In this document: positions 10,765-19,092 of the stretch, piece by piece
Layout of the letters: each line of letters opens with the position of its first letter
Position numbering within the stretch: the first letter of the stretch is position 1
Assembly: GCF_031127905.1 (NCBI RefSeq)
Contig: NZ_JARXIC010000003.1
Span: forward strand, 153,806 to 217,805
DNA length: 64,000 nucleotides
From: Thalassobacterium sedimentorum
GTDB lineage: Bacteria; Verrucomicrobiota; Verrucomicrobiia; Opitutales; Coraliomargaritaceae
Direction: 5' to 3'
Program-made: the position numbers and the translations under genes
Notes under the pieces: model-generated
Databases searched by the model: none
Told to the model about the DNA's origin: nothing
The model's input: the letters and a program-made list of their open reading frames with translations, nothing else

Positions 10765-10856
10765 TTCAAATTTTAAGTAAAAAATTCCACTTAAGTGACT
10801 AAAGTGTTACAATAAGCAGTGAAACTATTCTTCCCATCCGGAGATCTAATGATAGT

Positions 10857-11327
10857 ATGTGTAGAAAATCACTCAAAATGAAACAATCCAGACTGCTCCA
10901 ATCTTCCCATCGAAACAGTGGCTTCAGCTTGCTTGAAATCCTCATCGCCATCGCCCTGGTTGCACTCTTAGCGAGCGTCGCACTCAATCAATTGACAGGC
11001 ATCTTCGGGGATAATCAAGAGGAAGCTGCCCGCTTGTTCGTCAATAGTAACTCTGAGCTTGCATTGACCCGCTACCGCTTGGATGTAGGGAATTTTCCCA
11101 CCACAGAGCAAGGCTTGGCTGCACTAATGCAAGCCCCCGCAGGTAAAGAACAACGCTGGAAGGGTCCTTATATTAAAGAAGCCCCGATCGACCCATGGGG
11201 ACAACCTTACCAGTATCGCTTCCCCGGCACTCGCAATATCAGTGGTAGCCGCAGTTTTGACATCTGGTCACTCGGAGCAGACGGTGTAGAGAGCGGGGAT
11301 GACATTGGAAACTGGACAAGCCAGTAG
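10857..11327 (+). CDS. gspG: Type II secretion major pseudopilin GspG
   Basis: GspG is the main subunit of the type II secretion pseudopilus, which pushes folded exoproteins through the outer-membrane secretin. The prepilin signal ends in SG at residue 22, followed by FSLLE with the conserved Glu5, and a hydrophobic helix of about 20 residues. The body has the GspG hallmarks [35 protein letters not shown] and the calcium-site loop [18 protein letters not shown]. Length of 156 residues is typical. An internal ATG 21 bp downstream (MKQSRLLQ) is an alternative start. It opens a nine-gene operon with overlapping or closely spaced genes. Confidence 0.95.
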   Translation: MCRKSLKMKQSRLLQSSHRNSGFSLLEILIAIALVALLASVALNQLTGIFGDNQEEAARLFVNSNSELALTRYRLDVGNFPTTEQGLAALMQAPAGKEQRWKGPYIKEAPIDPWGQPYQYRFPGTRNISGSRSFDIWSLGADGVESGDDIGNWTSQ

Positions 11328-11844
11328 CCATTTCCTCCGTAGCCGCGCCTCGAATCGCCCACGCGCTCATGCAGGCTTTACGCTACTCGAAATCATCCTC
11401 GTTTTTGCCTTAATCTCGCTAGCTGCTGGCGTGATTATTGCCAATTTTACGACGTTTTTGAATTTCGATGATCGGATCGACCCCGAAGAGACTCTGCGCG
11501 CAGCGATTCGATCGGCTCGATTTCAGGCAGCCAGTGAGCGTCAAATCACATCCTTAAGCTTCGACAAGGAATCGGGCGCCCTCCGACTGAATGACAGCAC
11601 AAACTTTCCACTCAGCGACGACTTCAAGAATGGAGCTAGCGAGATTCGCTTTTACTTGGTCGCCCCGGCCCGAGGCATGGGCCCCTTCCCCAAAGCTGAA
11701 CGCAGCCAACTCGAAACCAAACGCGTGCATTTTGCCCCAGACCGCAGCTCCAGCCCATTTGTCGCGGAGATCGACACCGGCACTGGCAGTCCCGAACGCA
11801 TCATCTTCGATCCATTCTCCAGTTTAGTGAAGGGCCCCCAATGA
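11299..11844 (+). CDS. gspH: Type II secretion minor pseudopilin, GspH-like
   Basis: 181 residues. A basic leader (residues 1-25) ends in HAG, followed by [18 protein letters not shown], so Glu5 of the mature protein is present. The body has the length and beta-rich composition of GspH/FimT pseudopilins, but pairwise identity in this family is low, so the assignment rests on the prepilin signal and on the gene order G-H-I-J-K. The ATG overlaps the end of gspG by 29 bp, which suggests translational coupling. A later start would still have to retain the leader before AGF. Confidence 0.8.
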   Translation: MTLETGQASSHFLRSRASNRPRAHAGFTLLEIILVFALISLAAGVIIANFTTFLNFDDRIDPEETLRAAIRSARFQAASERQITSLSFDKESGALRLNDSTNFPLSDDFKNGASEIRFYLVAPARGMGPFPKAERSQLETKRVHFAPDRSSSPFVAEIDTGTGSPERIIFDPFSSLVKGPQ

Positions 11845-12323
11845 GCGCACACACTCCGAAAAGCCGCCCCCACAGAAATACAGCTTTTACATTGGTCGAA
11901 GTGCTCATAGCCGTCGCAATATTCGCAATGACAGCCTCAGTATTGATGTCCGCCTTTGTCAATGCACTACTCGCGCGGGAAAGCGCAGCCAACTACGACC
12001 GCCTCAACAGTGACATTCGTGCAGTACGTCTGCAATTGTTATTGAAAGCAAATCTGGAAGACGCAGAGGATGGTGATCATTATGAAACGCTGCACTGCGG
12101 GGAAGCCACCTGGGAAGCGCAAATCATAGCAACCAACATTATCGACCTCTTTCAAGTGCAGCTTAATATTCACTTCAGTGATCCGCCAGAGGGACTCCCG
12201 AGCGATCACAGTGAAGCACTCTACCTGCTACGCCCAACCTGGTCAGAAAGCGATGAACGCTCTGACTTACTCCAAGACAAGCGCGAGGCACTTGAAGATA
12301 TCCGGAGGAACTATAACTTCTGA
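11841..12323 (+). CDS. gspI: Type II secretion minor pseudopilin, GspI-like
   Basis: 160 residues with a 15-residue leader ending in NTA, followed by FTLVEVLIAVAIFAM. Glu5 is kept, but the residue before the cleavage point is Ala, not the usual Gly. Prepilin peptidases tolerate Ala at this position in some substrates. GspI normally forms the pseudopilus tip with GspJ and GspK, and this gene precedes both. Its start overlaps the gspH stop by 4 bp (ATGA). The rest of the sequence is too divergent to confirm the subfamily by eye. Confidence 0.78.
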   Translation: MSAHTPKSRPHRNTAFTLVEVLIAVAIFAMTASVLMSAFVNALLARESAANYDRLNSDIRAVRLQLLLKANLEDAEDGDHYETLHCGEATWEAQIIATNIIDLFQVQLNIHFSDPPEGLPSDHSEALYLLRPTWSESDERSDLLQDKREALEDIRRNYNF

Positions 12324-13207
12324 TGCAACAGCCAGCACAGCGCGCCCCCATTTCACGCGGCAGAATTGGCGCCACAGCAAGCTGCGTCACCAACTCTGCA
12401 TTCACACTGCTGGAAGTGATTCTTGCTGTCACGATTGCCGGCGCACTACTCGCAGCCGCAGCCACACTCCTCGTCTCCGTGACCGATGTATGGATGGAAC
12501 GGCAAGATCGACATTTCTTCGAGGACCACGTCGACGGAGTCGCGGAATTTCTACAAGCGAGCTTCATAGTCGCAGGCACAGAGATTGCACTGAGCACAAA
12601 CTCCAACACCCCTGGCACAGCCAACGAGACCTCCGAACCAGCGAATAACGAGAACAACGCCGACACCAACGCTGGCACCACGATCAACGTTCCCACTCCC
12701 GACAATACCGAAGTAGACTCCAATCAAACAGAAAACGAAGACGACTCAGGCAGCGGACTAATCTCCGTAGCCGAAGACCCCATCGATTGGTCCAAACCTC
12801 CAGGATTTGCTGACTACCAAGACCCCCTGCTTCACTTCAAGCTAATGGAAACACCGCCACTCCTCATCCAAACTCAAAATGCCCCAACAGTAGGAATTGA
12901 AGCTTTTTTGCATTTTGAACACGATGAAGGCCTCAGCCTACTCTGGTACACCCCACTACAAGAAGATTCTGAAGACATAAGTGACCTCAACCGCACTCCA
13001 ATCAGCGATCTGATTACCAAAGTCGAATACATTTACTGGGACGAGAACTTCGAAAAATGGGAGACCGAAACCGAAGCCAAAGAGGGCGATGGCGATGAGC
13101 AATTCATACTCCCTCGTTTCCTAAAACTGACTTTCGAATATCGAGGTGAAACTAAAGTGCGAACCCTCACGATACCTGTTCCCTCGAGGAGCGTATTACT
13201 TTTTTAA
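12323..13207 (+). CDS. gspJ: Type II secretion minor pseudopilin, GspJ-like
   Basis: 294 residues, longer than the usual 190-220. The leader ends in NSA, followed by FTLLEVILAVTIAGALLAAAA, again with Ala rather than Gly before the cleavage site. The extra length is a low-complexity insert at about residues 90-150, rich in Asn, Thr, Glu and Asp, placed between the N-terminal helix region and the beta-rich part with LHFEHDEGLSLLWYTPL. The ending YRGETKVRTLTIPVP fits GspJ-like folds. The first base of its ATG is the last base of the gspI stop. Role inferred: part of the pseudopilus tip. Confidence 0.78.
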   Translation: MQQPAQRAPISRGRIGATASCVTNSAFTLLEVILAVTIAGALLAAAATLLVSVTDVWMERQDRHFFEDHVDGVAEFLQASFIVAGTEIALSTNSNTPGTANETSEPANNENNADTNAGTTINVPTPDNTEVDSNQTENEDDSGSGLISVAEDPIDWSKPPGFADYQDPLLHFKLMETPPLLIQTQNAPTVGIEAFLHFEHDEGLSLLWYTPLQEDSEDISDLNRTPISDLITKVEYIYWDENFEKWETETEAKEGDGDEQFILPRFLKLTFEYRGETKVRTLTIPVPSRSVLLF

Positions 13208-13209
13208 AG

Positions 13210-14373
13210 ATGAATGTAAACAGCAAGCAGATGCAGGGAAGAACGTGGCGAGCGAGTGTGCACTCCACTCCCCGCTCTCGGCTCAGCCGATCCAACTCCT
13301 GCCCCCGGCAGCAGGGCAGCGTCCTGGTTGCCGTCCTCGCCATCACACTGTTACTCTCGTTCATTATCACACGCTTCATTGACGAAGCAATCGAGGACCT
13401 CGAATATCGCGCCATTTTCAACGAGCCCTCGGACGTACGCTCATTCAGCTATAGCATGCTCGAAGTGGCACTCGCTACGATCCATGAAGTCGCTCTGATC
13501 GACGAGGGAAAACTATTCGCACCCGAACAAGGGTGGGCCGACCCGATCCAATACGCTGGCATCGCCATTCCCAACGGCTGGGAAGTATCCATACAAATCA
13601 ACGACGAAAGCGGCAAGCTACCGATCAATACAATGGAGGAGGATACACTCAACCGCATGCTGGAAGAGAGCTTCGATTTCGACTTCGGCACAGCCCGCGA
13701 GCTCAGCAGCATGCTGCTCGATTGGATAGATAGCGATGATAGCCGACGCCTCAACGGTGCCGAATCAGACGACTACCTCAGTCGCGACCCACCTTATCGC
13801 GCAGCAAATGCTCCCCTACAGAGCCTGGATGAACTGAGCCTGATCGAAATATGGGAAGATGAATTTTTTGACGAGGACGGGCAACCTAACCAGCGATTTG
13901 CTCAACTTGACGACATGGTCTCTGTTATTAACTCAGGTACTGCAAATCTCAATAGTAGCCCCCAAGCAGTATTAGAACTACTGGCACTCCAAGATGGCTT
14001 CGATGAAGAACATATATTCGATGGTCTCAACGAACTCCCCTATTTACAGCAAATCCCGAGCTCAGCCAATAGCGAAAACAGCAGCGTAGAAGTTAAACTG
14101 CTACGGGTCACTGTCAATTTATGGCGTGGCCACGTCCCCTTCACTATAACCGCCCTAGTCGAGCCTAATTTCGAAAACGAAGAGAGCAGCAGTGGTAGCA
14201 CTCCAGGTAGCGATTCATCCGACAGCCCCAAGACGGGTGCCACCAGCGAACAAGACGCCATTAATTATCCCTTTACAATCCTACAAGTTTCCGAGTACAG
14301 CCAAGGCCGTCCAACTAGCCCGCCTGCGCGCTATTCGGCACTAGACATCGGAAAAGAAAGCGATTCATTCTGA
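13210..14373 (+). CDS. gspK: Type II secretion minor pseudopilin GspK
   Basis: 387 residues. After an unusually long basic and Ser-rich leader of about 35 residues comes QQGSVLVAVLAITLLLSFII. As in other GspK proteins there is no Glu5, and GspK caps the pseudopilus tip. The body shows GspK/T2SSK features: VSIQINDESGKLPINTM, LLDWIDSDDSRRLNGAESDDY (a split GspK alpha-domain motif), YRAANAPLQSLDEL and VSVINSGTANLNSSPQAVLELL. A Ser/Gly-rich stretch (about residues 325-345) lies near the end. The gene begins 2 bp after gspJ. Confidence 0.88.
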   Translation: MNVNSKQMQGRTWRASVHSTPRSRLSRSNSCPRQQGSVLVAVLAITLLLSFIITRFIDEAIEDLEYRAIFNEPSDVRSFSYSMLEVALATIHEVALIDEGKLFAPEQGWADPIQYAGIAIPNGWEVSIQINDESGKLPINTMEEDTLNRMLEESFDFDFGTARELSSMLLDWIDSDDSRRLNGAESDDYLSRDPPYRAANAPLQSLDELSLIEIWEDEFFDEDGQPNQRFAQLDDMVSVINSGTANLNSSPQAVLELLALQDGFDEEHIFDGLNELPYLQQIPSSANSENSSVEVKLLRVTVNLWRGHVPFTITALVEPNFENEESSSGSTPGSDSSDSPKTGATSEQDAINYPFTILQVSEYSQGRPTSPPARYSALDIGKESDSF

Positions 14374-14389
14374 GCCAGAGACATCAGCC

Positions 14390-15604
14390 GTGAGCGACCC
14401 ATCCAACATAGCACAAGAAAACGAGAGCACTCCCCCCGCGGAAGTTCTCTTACTGCCTGCGGAATACTTTTTCGTCGAATCAGTCGTGGTGCCTCCGGCA
14501 CTCGCCCCCAACGAACTCGCCGACTTCGCCGAACTCAGTATGGAAGCGATCGCCCCCTTTCCACTCGAGCAACTGCGCTGGGGCTTTTTATCAGCCCCGG
14601 ACGGCCAAAGCCTACTCATATACGCCGCATTACAAGATCGGCTCAAACGTGCAGGTCACGGCGATCTCGAAAACTACACCTGGGTACTACCGGACTTTGC
14701 AGCCCTACATGGCGCACGCTTCAATTGCGACACGCAAGTCACCCTGCAAGGCGAACCATTTAACACCACCTTCCTGCTGGCAAGCGGCGAGTCGATCCCG
14801 CAAGCCGTCCGCAGTCTAGCTTGCAACACAACCGCCAACAGCACCTCACCAGTAAACAAAGCCCCGGAGCCCGGCACGACGCCCAAAGAGAGCCAGCTTC
14901 AAAGCATCTGCCTACGCCTACTTCCCATTGAACTATCCGATAAAGGTGCTCCTGTTTTCCGATTTGAAACGATCGGTACAACACCCACCAACGGCCACTG
15001 GTCTCCCCTGGAACCCAGCGAAGCCACACTCTGGCAAGCCGATATTCGCCCCGCTGAATACAAAAATCTCGAACGAAACACACGCCGCACCGCATCACTG
15101 GTCACCCACATCATTGGTTACGCAGCCTGCTTCGCCCTATTTCTAGTTCTATTGGAAGCCTTGCTGTTTGGCGGCCAATACTGGCTGAGCACCCGCGAAG
15201 CAACAATTGAAGCTCAAACCACCAATGTACGTCGCATCGAAGACAAACAAAGCCTGATGAATAAACTGGAGCAAGTTGCCCAAAACGAACTACGCCCCAT
15301 CGCCATACTCAGAGCCGCCAACCTCATACGCGAGGCACTTGGCAACACAGGTATCGAATATGATGAAACAGTAATAGAAGGTAATAATCGTATTACCATC
15401 GAAGGTAAAGCCAACACGATTAATGAACTCAACGCCTACACTGATGCGCTCAGTAAATCCGGCACCTTCAAACTGGTCGAAGCTCCCAAATCTCTAAAAC
15501 GAGCCGGACAAACCAAGGTAACCTTCACCGTCACCTTAGACTATACCCATAGCGAAGCGCCGCCACAGCTAGCCCCCAGCCCACAAGGAGGCAATGAGTC
15601 ATGA
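14390..15604 (+). CDS. gspL: Type II secretion inner-membrane protein, GspL-like
   Basis: 404 residues. The N-terminal 220 residues look like the cytoplasmic actin-like (PilM/GspL) domain, with PNELADFAELSMEAIAPFPL as the clearest conserved stretch. One membrane helix follows at about residues 240-262 (IIGYAACFALFLVLLEALLF), then a periplasmic ferredoxin-like part with NLIREALGNTGIEYDETV and KVTFTVTLDYTHS. GspL recruits the GspE ATPase to the membrane and pairs with GspM, encoded next with a 4-bp overlap. Identity is low, so the assignment rests on architecture and gene order. Confidence 0.75.
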   Translation: MSDPSNIAQENESTPPAEVLLLPAEYFFVESVVVPPALAPNELADFAELSMEAIAPFPLEQLRWGFLSAPDGQSLLIYAALQDRLKRAGHGDLENYTWVLPDFAALHGARFNCDTQVTLQGEPFNTTFLLASGESIPQAVRSLACNTTANSTSPVNKAPEPGTTPKESQLQSICLRLLPIELSDKGAPVFRFETIGTTPTNGHWSPLEPSEATLWQADIRPAEYKNLERNTRRTASLVTHIIGYAACFALFLVLLEALLFGGQYWLSTREATIEAQTTNVRRIEDKQSLMNKLEQVAQNELRPIAILRAANLIREALGNTGIEYDETVIEGNNRITIEGKANTINELNAYTDALSKSGTFKLVEAPKSLKRAGQTKVTFTVTLDYTHSEAPPQLAPSPQGGNES

Positions 15605-16158
15605 GCGCACTCAAAGATAAAATACGCCTCTTGTATAAACGAATGAGCCTGCGTGAGAAGCTACTCTCACTCTGCTTCATTCTGGTATTTCTTTTCATCT
15701 GGAGCAACAGCTGGCTCGATCGAACTTCGGCATGGAATGCGCAGCGTAAACTCTCAACAGTCACACTCGCCACACAGCAGGAGTGGCTGGATCGCAGCGA
15801 CTTCTTCTCTCAAGGCCTGGCAACCGCACTCGAACGAGTCGACCCTTCCAAAACCTACGCAGCCGCTCAACTCTCAGGACGCATCGACAATCTCACCCGA
15901 CAAATCGGACTCTCGGGGCAGGCAGACATCGATTCAGTTCGCACCCGCGAAGGAGAAATTTTTAACGACCACAACCTGCGCGTACGCCTCAAAAATATTT
16001 CAATGTCTCAACTGATACAACTCAACAACCTGATCAAACAAGAGACCCCCTACATCAATATACAGAATGTCCGCATCCAAAAAAACCAGCGCACCCCAGA
16101 ACAGCTCGATGTGCGCTATGAAATCAACTCTTTCGATTTAAAAGACCCTAACTTGTAA
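15601..16158 (+). CDS. gspM: Type II secretion inner-membrane protein, GspM-like
   Basis: 185 residues. The short cytoplasmic start (MSALKDKIRLLYKRMSLREK) is followed by one helix (LLSLCFILVFLFIWSNSWLD, about residues 21-40) and a periplasmic coiled-coil plus ferredoxin-like domain ending in LDVRYEINSFDLKD. This is the GspM plan; GspM stabilises GspL in the inner-membrane platform. It overlaps gspL by 4 bp and gspD by 1 bp, so the three are translated as a unit. Confidence 0.75.
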   Translation: MSALKDKIRLLYKRMSLREKLLSLCFILVFLFIWSNSWLDRTSAWNAQRKLSTVTLATQQEWLDRSDFFSQGLATALERVDPSKTYAAAQLSGRIDNLTRQIGLSGQADIDSVRTREGEIFNDHNLRVRLKNISMSQLIQLNNLIKQETPYINIQNVRIQKNQRTPEQLDVRYEINSFDLKDPNL

Positions 16159-18275
16159 TGATCCGTCTTTCTATTCTATCTCTCAGCGCACTCTTGGCGC
16201 TTGCCTCCCTCTCTCACGCTCAAGTCCCGCCCGCCCAGGTCAACTTGCCAGCCGCGGGAACCATCCCTGTAGAACCCGAGCTAAAGCAGCCCGAAGCGAT
16301 GATCGGCGAGCTCATCCTAATCGAAGACTCCGCCGACCAAGTACTCACGCTGCTGGAGCAAATGACCGATAAAATCATCTTACGCCGTCAAGACCTACCT
16401 GCATCTAAATTTACTTTCAACTCCCGCGGGGCACTCACCAAACGTGAAGCAGTGCTCGCCATCGAAAGTTTATTAACCCTCAACGGCGTAATGCTCACAG
16501 ACATGGGCGGTCGTTTTATGAAGGCCGTTCCCGCCACCAACGTAAACAGCCACGTGCCTCAAATGCTGGGTGGTAGCAGTCTGGAACTGGAACCCAGCCA
16601 ACAAATTTACGCCAAATTGTTTAAACTCGACTACCTCAATGCCACAGAAGCTGCCGCGCCCCTAGTCCAAAATTTAGTCTCACAAAACTCCAGCATCCTC
16701 CCCTTCCCAAAATCCAACGCATTGCTCGTCACCGACGCCCTGATAAATCTGCAACGTATCGAAGATATACTCAACGAAGCCGACCAACCGCAAAGCGTCC
16801 GCGAGCAAATCAAATTTATCAAGCTCGACTTCGTACAAGCATCTGAGATGCAAGATCGATTGGAAAATCTAATCGAAGGCCCTCTCAATAGCTATCTGGA
16901 AGGCAATACCAGTGTCACCGCAGACGAACGCACCAACCAACTCATCCTCATCACCCACCCCGGCAACCTTGACATCATATTAGACGTGATTGAAAGCGTT
17001 GATGTCGATGCCGCCCCCCTCACGGGCAGCGAAGTCTTCCAACTCCGCCAAGCCAAGGCCGAGGAAGTCGTCCCCATCATCGAAGACATCATTTCCGGAC
17101 AAGAAGAAGGTCGCGAAGAAGACGCTAAAGTTGCCCGCGAAAACGAACGCAGCAACGCTCAGCGCAATGAAAATAACGGAAACAGCGGAAATGACAACAC
17201 GGCACCAGCCGCCCCCACACCTGCCACAGCCGGCAACAGCAGCACCGAAGCCAACAGCTCACTTCAATTTTCAAACTTCGTCGGTCTCTCCGCCGACGAG
17301 CGCACCAACTCCATCGTCGCCTACGGCACTCAACAAGATCTCAAAACACTTCGGGAGCTGATCGAGAAAATTGACATCCCGCTACCACAGGTATTGATCG
17401 AGGCAGTCATTACACAAGTAACACTCAGTGAAACACAAAGCAGTGGCTTGAGCAGCATAGGCTTCACCTACGATGGATCCACTAATTTCTTCACTGATAT
17501 TTCCGCAGGCACAGTGGATGGACTTTCCTTCAGCAATGGCACCATCAGCCTCGACGATCCTTCAAACTTCTCGCTAAGCACCGCAATCACACCTACCAAT
17601 GGTGACAGCGACACACGCGTACTCTCCGCGCCGCGCATCGTAGTCAGTCATAATGAGGAAGGCATCATCAACGTTAGTAAGTCGCAGCCAATCATCACTG
17701 GCAGCACAAACTACAGCGATAGCACCTCCACTAGCAGCACGGTAGAATACCGTGATATCGGCATCAAACTCACCGTCACCCCGCTCATCGGTGCCGACGG
17801 CACTGTCCAGATGGTCATCGAACAAACCGTCGAGAACGTCGTCGACACCGTTACCATCGATGGGAATGATCAGCCTGTCATCGGCGTGCGCGAAGCCACC
17901 TCGACCATTAGCGTGAAAGACGGACAAATCGTCGTTCTGGGTGGCTTGCAGGAAAACACGGGCACCGACAGTAACACTTACTTCCCTCTGGTGAGACGCA
18001 TCCCTTTAATAAAAAACATACTAGGCAACTCCAGTGAGAATTACGACCGCACCGAAATTATCATTTTTATTCGTCCTACAGTTTTAGAAAATCCGGATAA
18101 AGCAGATAAAGTCTCGAAAACGTATATCGAGGGAGCCGCCGAGACCGATGTCATCAAACAATACATTGAGACCAGCACCACATCGGACATTTACCTCAAA
18201 GGTAGTAAATTTGAAGAAAAGGAGCCTAAAACAGAAAAGTCGGTCCAGACCTCACCTCGTTCACTACGTCGCTAA
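16158..18275 (+). CDS. gspD: Type II secretion outer-membrane secretin GspD
   Basis: 705 residues. A Sec signal peptide (LSILSLSALLALASLSHAQ) leads the mature protein, followed by an N0-like domain and repeated N1-N3 modules, with ADERTNQLILITHPGNLDII and SADERTNSIVAYGTQQDLK as typical module starts. A Gln/Asn/Ala/Thr-rich linker sits at about residues 325-370. The secretin pore block follows: VLIEAVITQVTLSET, LSAPRIVVSHNEEG, YRDIGIKLTVTPLIG, ISVKDGQIVVLGGLQENT and VRRIPLIKNILG with IIIFIRPTVL. It forms the multimeric exit channel for type II secretion. No S-domain or pilotin-binding tail is obvious. Its gene follows gspM and precedes a small exported protein. Confidence 0.95.
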   Translation: MIRLSILSLSALLALASLSHAQVPPAQVNLPAAGTIPVEPELKQPEAMIGELILIEDSADQVLTLLEQMTDKIILRRQDLPASKFTFNSRGALTKREAVLAIESLLTLNGVMLTDMGGRFMKAVPATNVNSHVPQMLGGSSLELEPSQQIYAKLFKLDYLNATEAAAPLVQNLVSQNSSILPFPKSNALLVTDALINLQRIEDILNEADQPQSVREQIKFIKLDFVQASEMQDRLENLIEGPLNSYLEGNTSVTADERTNQLILITHPGNLDIILDVIESVDVDAAPLTGSEVFQLRQAKAEEVVPIIEDIISGQEEGREEDAKVARENERSNAQRNENNGNSGNDNTAPAAPTPATAGNSSTEANSSLQFSNFVGLSADERTNSIVAYGTQQDLKTLRELIEKIDIPLPQVLIEAVITQVTLSETQSSGLSSIGFTYDGSTNFFTDISAGTVDGLSFSNGTISLDDPSNFSLSTAITPTNGDSDTRVLSAPRIVVSHNEEGIINVSKSQPIITGSTNYSDSTSTSSTVEYRDIGIKLTVTPLIGADGTVQMVIEQTVENVVDTVTIDGNDQPVIGVREATSTISVKDGQIVVLGGLQENTGTDSNTYFPLVRRIPLIKNILGNSSENYDRTEIIIFIRPTVLENPDKADKVSKTYIEGAAETDVIKQYIETSTTSDIYLKGSKFEEKEPKTEKSVQTSPRSLRR

Positions 18276-18290
18276 GATACGCTACAGCAA

Positions 18291-18920
18291 ATGTTAACAA
18301 ATTTAGCTCAAACAATGAAAAACACCCTCCGCCGGAGTTTCAGATGTGCAGAGCGCTGTTTAGCTCCTCATATACGGCGATCTACACCAGCGAAGGCCCT
18401 GCGCCTACTCGCGCTCGCTCTAGCGAGCTCCTTCTCACACATTACAACCGCCGAAACGCTCGAAAGTAGTAACCCCTTCCTGCCCCCTGGTTACGGCGAG
18501 AAACAAACAGAACCGCCCAAGCCCGTGGTACAAACCAATGGCCCAATTAGCCGCGAAATCGAATTTCGCGGCGTCGTCAAATTTAACAACAACTATCAAT
18601 TTAGTGTATTCAACAAAACCGAACAAAAAGGCTACTGGATAAAAGAGAACCAAGCCGAAGGCGGTATCAGTGTGCGCAGCTATGACGCCGATTCACGCAC
18701 AATTACAGTCAATATGAACGGACGCTCCGAGCGCCTGACGCTAATGAGCGTCAGCGACGCCCCCCTCCCTGTGGTATCCTCGACCACTCAGCCCAAGCAA
18801 AGCGCAAACACTGCGACGCTCCCCCCAGGTCTGGAAAATGCAAACAACACGAACACCAACACCAGCGATAACCGTCGGCGCGTCATCCCCCGCAGACGTG
18901 TCATTTTACCGAAGAAGTAA
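18291..18920 (+). CDS. GspC/PilP-like periplasmic protein (tentative)
   Basis: 209 residues. A long basic start (to about residue 35) precedes a hydrophobic segment (ALRLLALALASSFSHITTA), which may be a signal peptide or anchor. The motif ESSNPFLPPGYG and a small beta domain with EIEFRGVVKFNNNYQFSVF, GYWIKENQ and ITVNMNGRSERLTL resemble the homology region of GspC or the PilP domain that binds the secretin. The C-terminus is Asn/Thr-rich and then very basic (RRRVIPRRRVILPKK). Position at the operon end right after gspD supports a clamp between secretin and inner platform. An ATG 24 bp further in (MKNTLRR) is an alternative start. Confidence 0.55.
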   Translation: MLTNLAQTMKNTLRRSFRCAERCLAPHIRRSTPAKALRLLALALASSFSHITTAETLESSNPFLPPGYGEKQTEPPKPVVQTNGPISREIEFRGVVKFNNNYQFSVFNKTEQKGYWIKENQAEGGISVRSYDADSRTITVNMNGRSERLTLMSVSDAPLPVVSSTTQPKQSANTATLPPGLENANNTNTNTSDNRRRVIPRRRVILPKK

Positions 18921-18965
18921 ACCACTCGGACACTTCGCTGAAGCAATCGGGCTTACTACGATGCC

Positions 18966-18991
18966 TGGTGCCCCCACTGAGAACCGAACCC
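18966..18991 (+). repeat. attL core of the satellite
   Basis: TGGTGCCCCCACTG at 18966-18979 is identical to 26899-26912, the 3' end of the tRNA-Arg(CCT) gene including its CCA. Similarity continues for 12 more bases with three mismatches (26-base imperfect repeat), matching part of the T arm. It lies 45 bp after the stop of the last secretion gene and about 100 bp before the integrase. The left side differs between the two copies, as expected for chromosome versus element flanks. No complete tRNA can be folded here. Confidence 0.85.
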
Positions 18992-19051
18992 TATTTTCCA
19001 GACCCATAAATACGCTATTTACAGCAACTTACAAATTCATGTAATTACGTC

Positions 19052-19092
19052 TTGTATGGCTTAATGCGTTATTGTATGTATGGGATTGTATG
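19052..19092. promoter_or_regulatory. Candidate integrase arm sites or int regulatory repeats
   Basis: Three copies of TTGTATG begin at 19052, 19072 and 19086. The first continues as TTGTATGGCTTAAT, and a near copy TTGTATGGTTTAAT occurs at 20959-20972 just before the AlpA-like gene. The first and last units (TGTATGGC and TGTATGAAAT) recur next to attR at 26826-26845. Such repeats flanking both att cores could be integrase arm-binding sites, or operators of int and alpA. This is inference from sequence repetition only. Confidence 0.45.

Noticed and set aside
10785..10813. Possible sigma-70 promoter (TTCCAC and TACAAT) before gspG
   Set aside because: The -35 box matches at only three positions and spacing cannot be verified; left out of the feature list.
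18966..18991. Partial tRNA gene at the left element end
   Set aside because: Only the 3' acceptor and part of the T arm match; no anticodon or D arm upstream, so it is an attachment site and not a tRNA.
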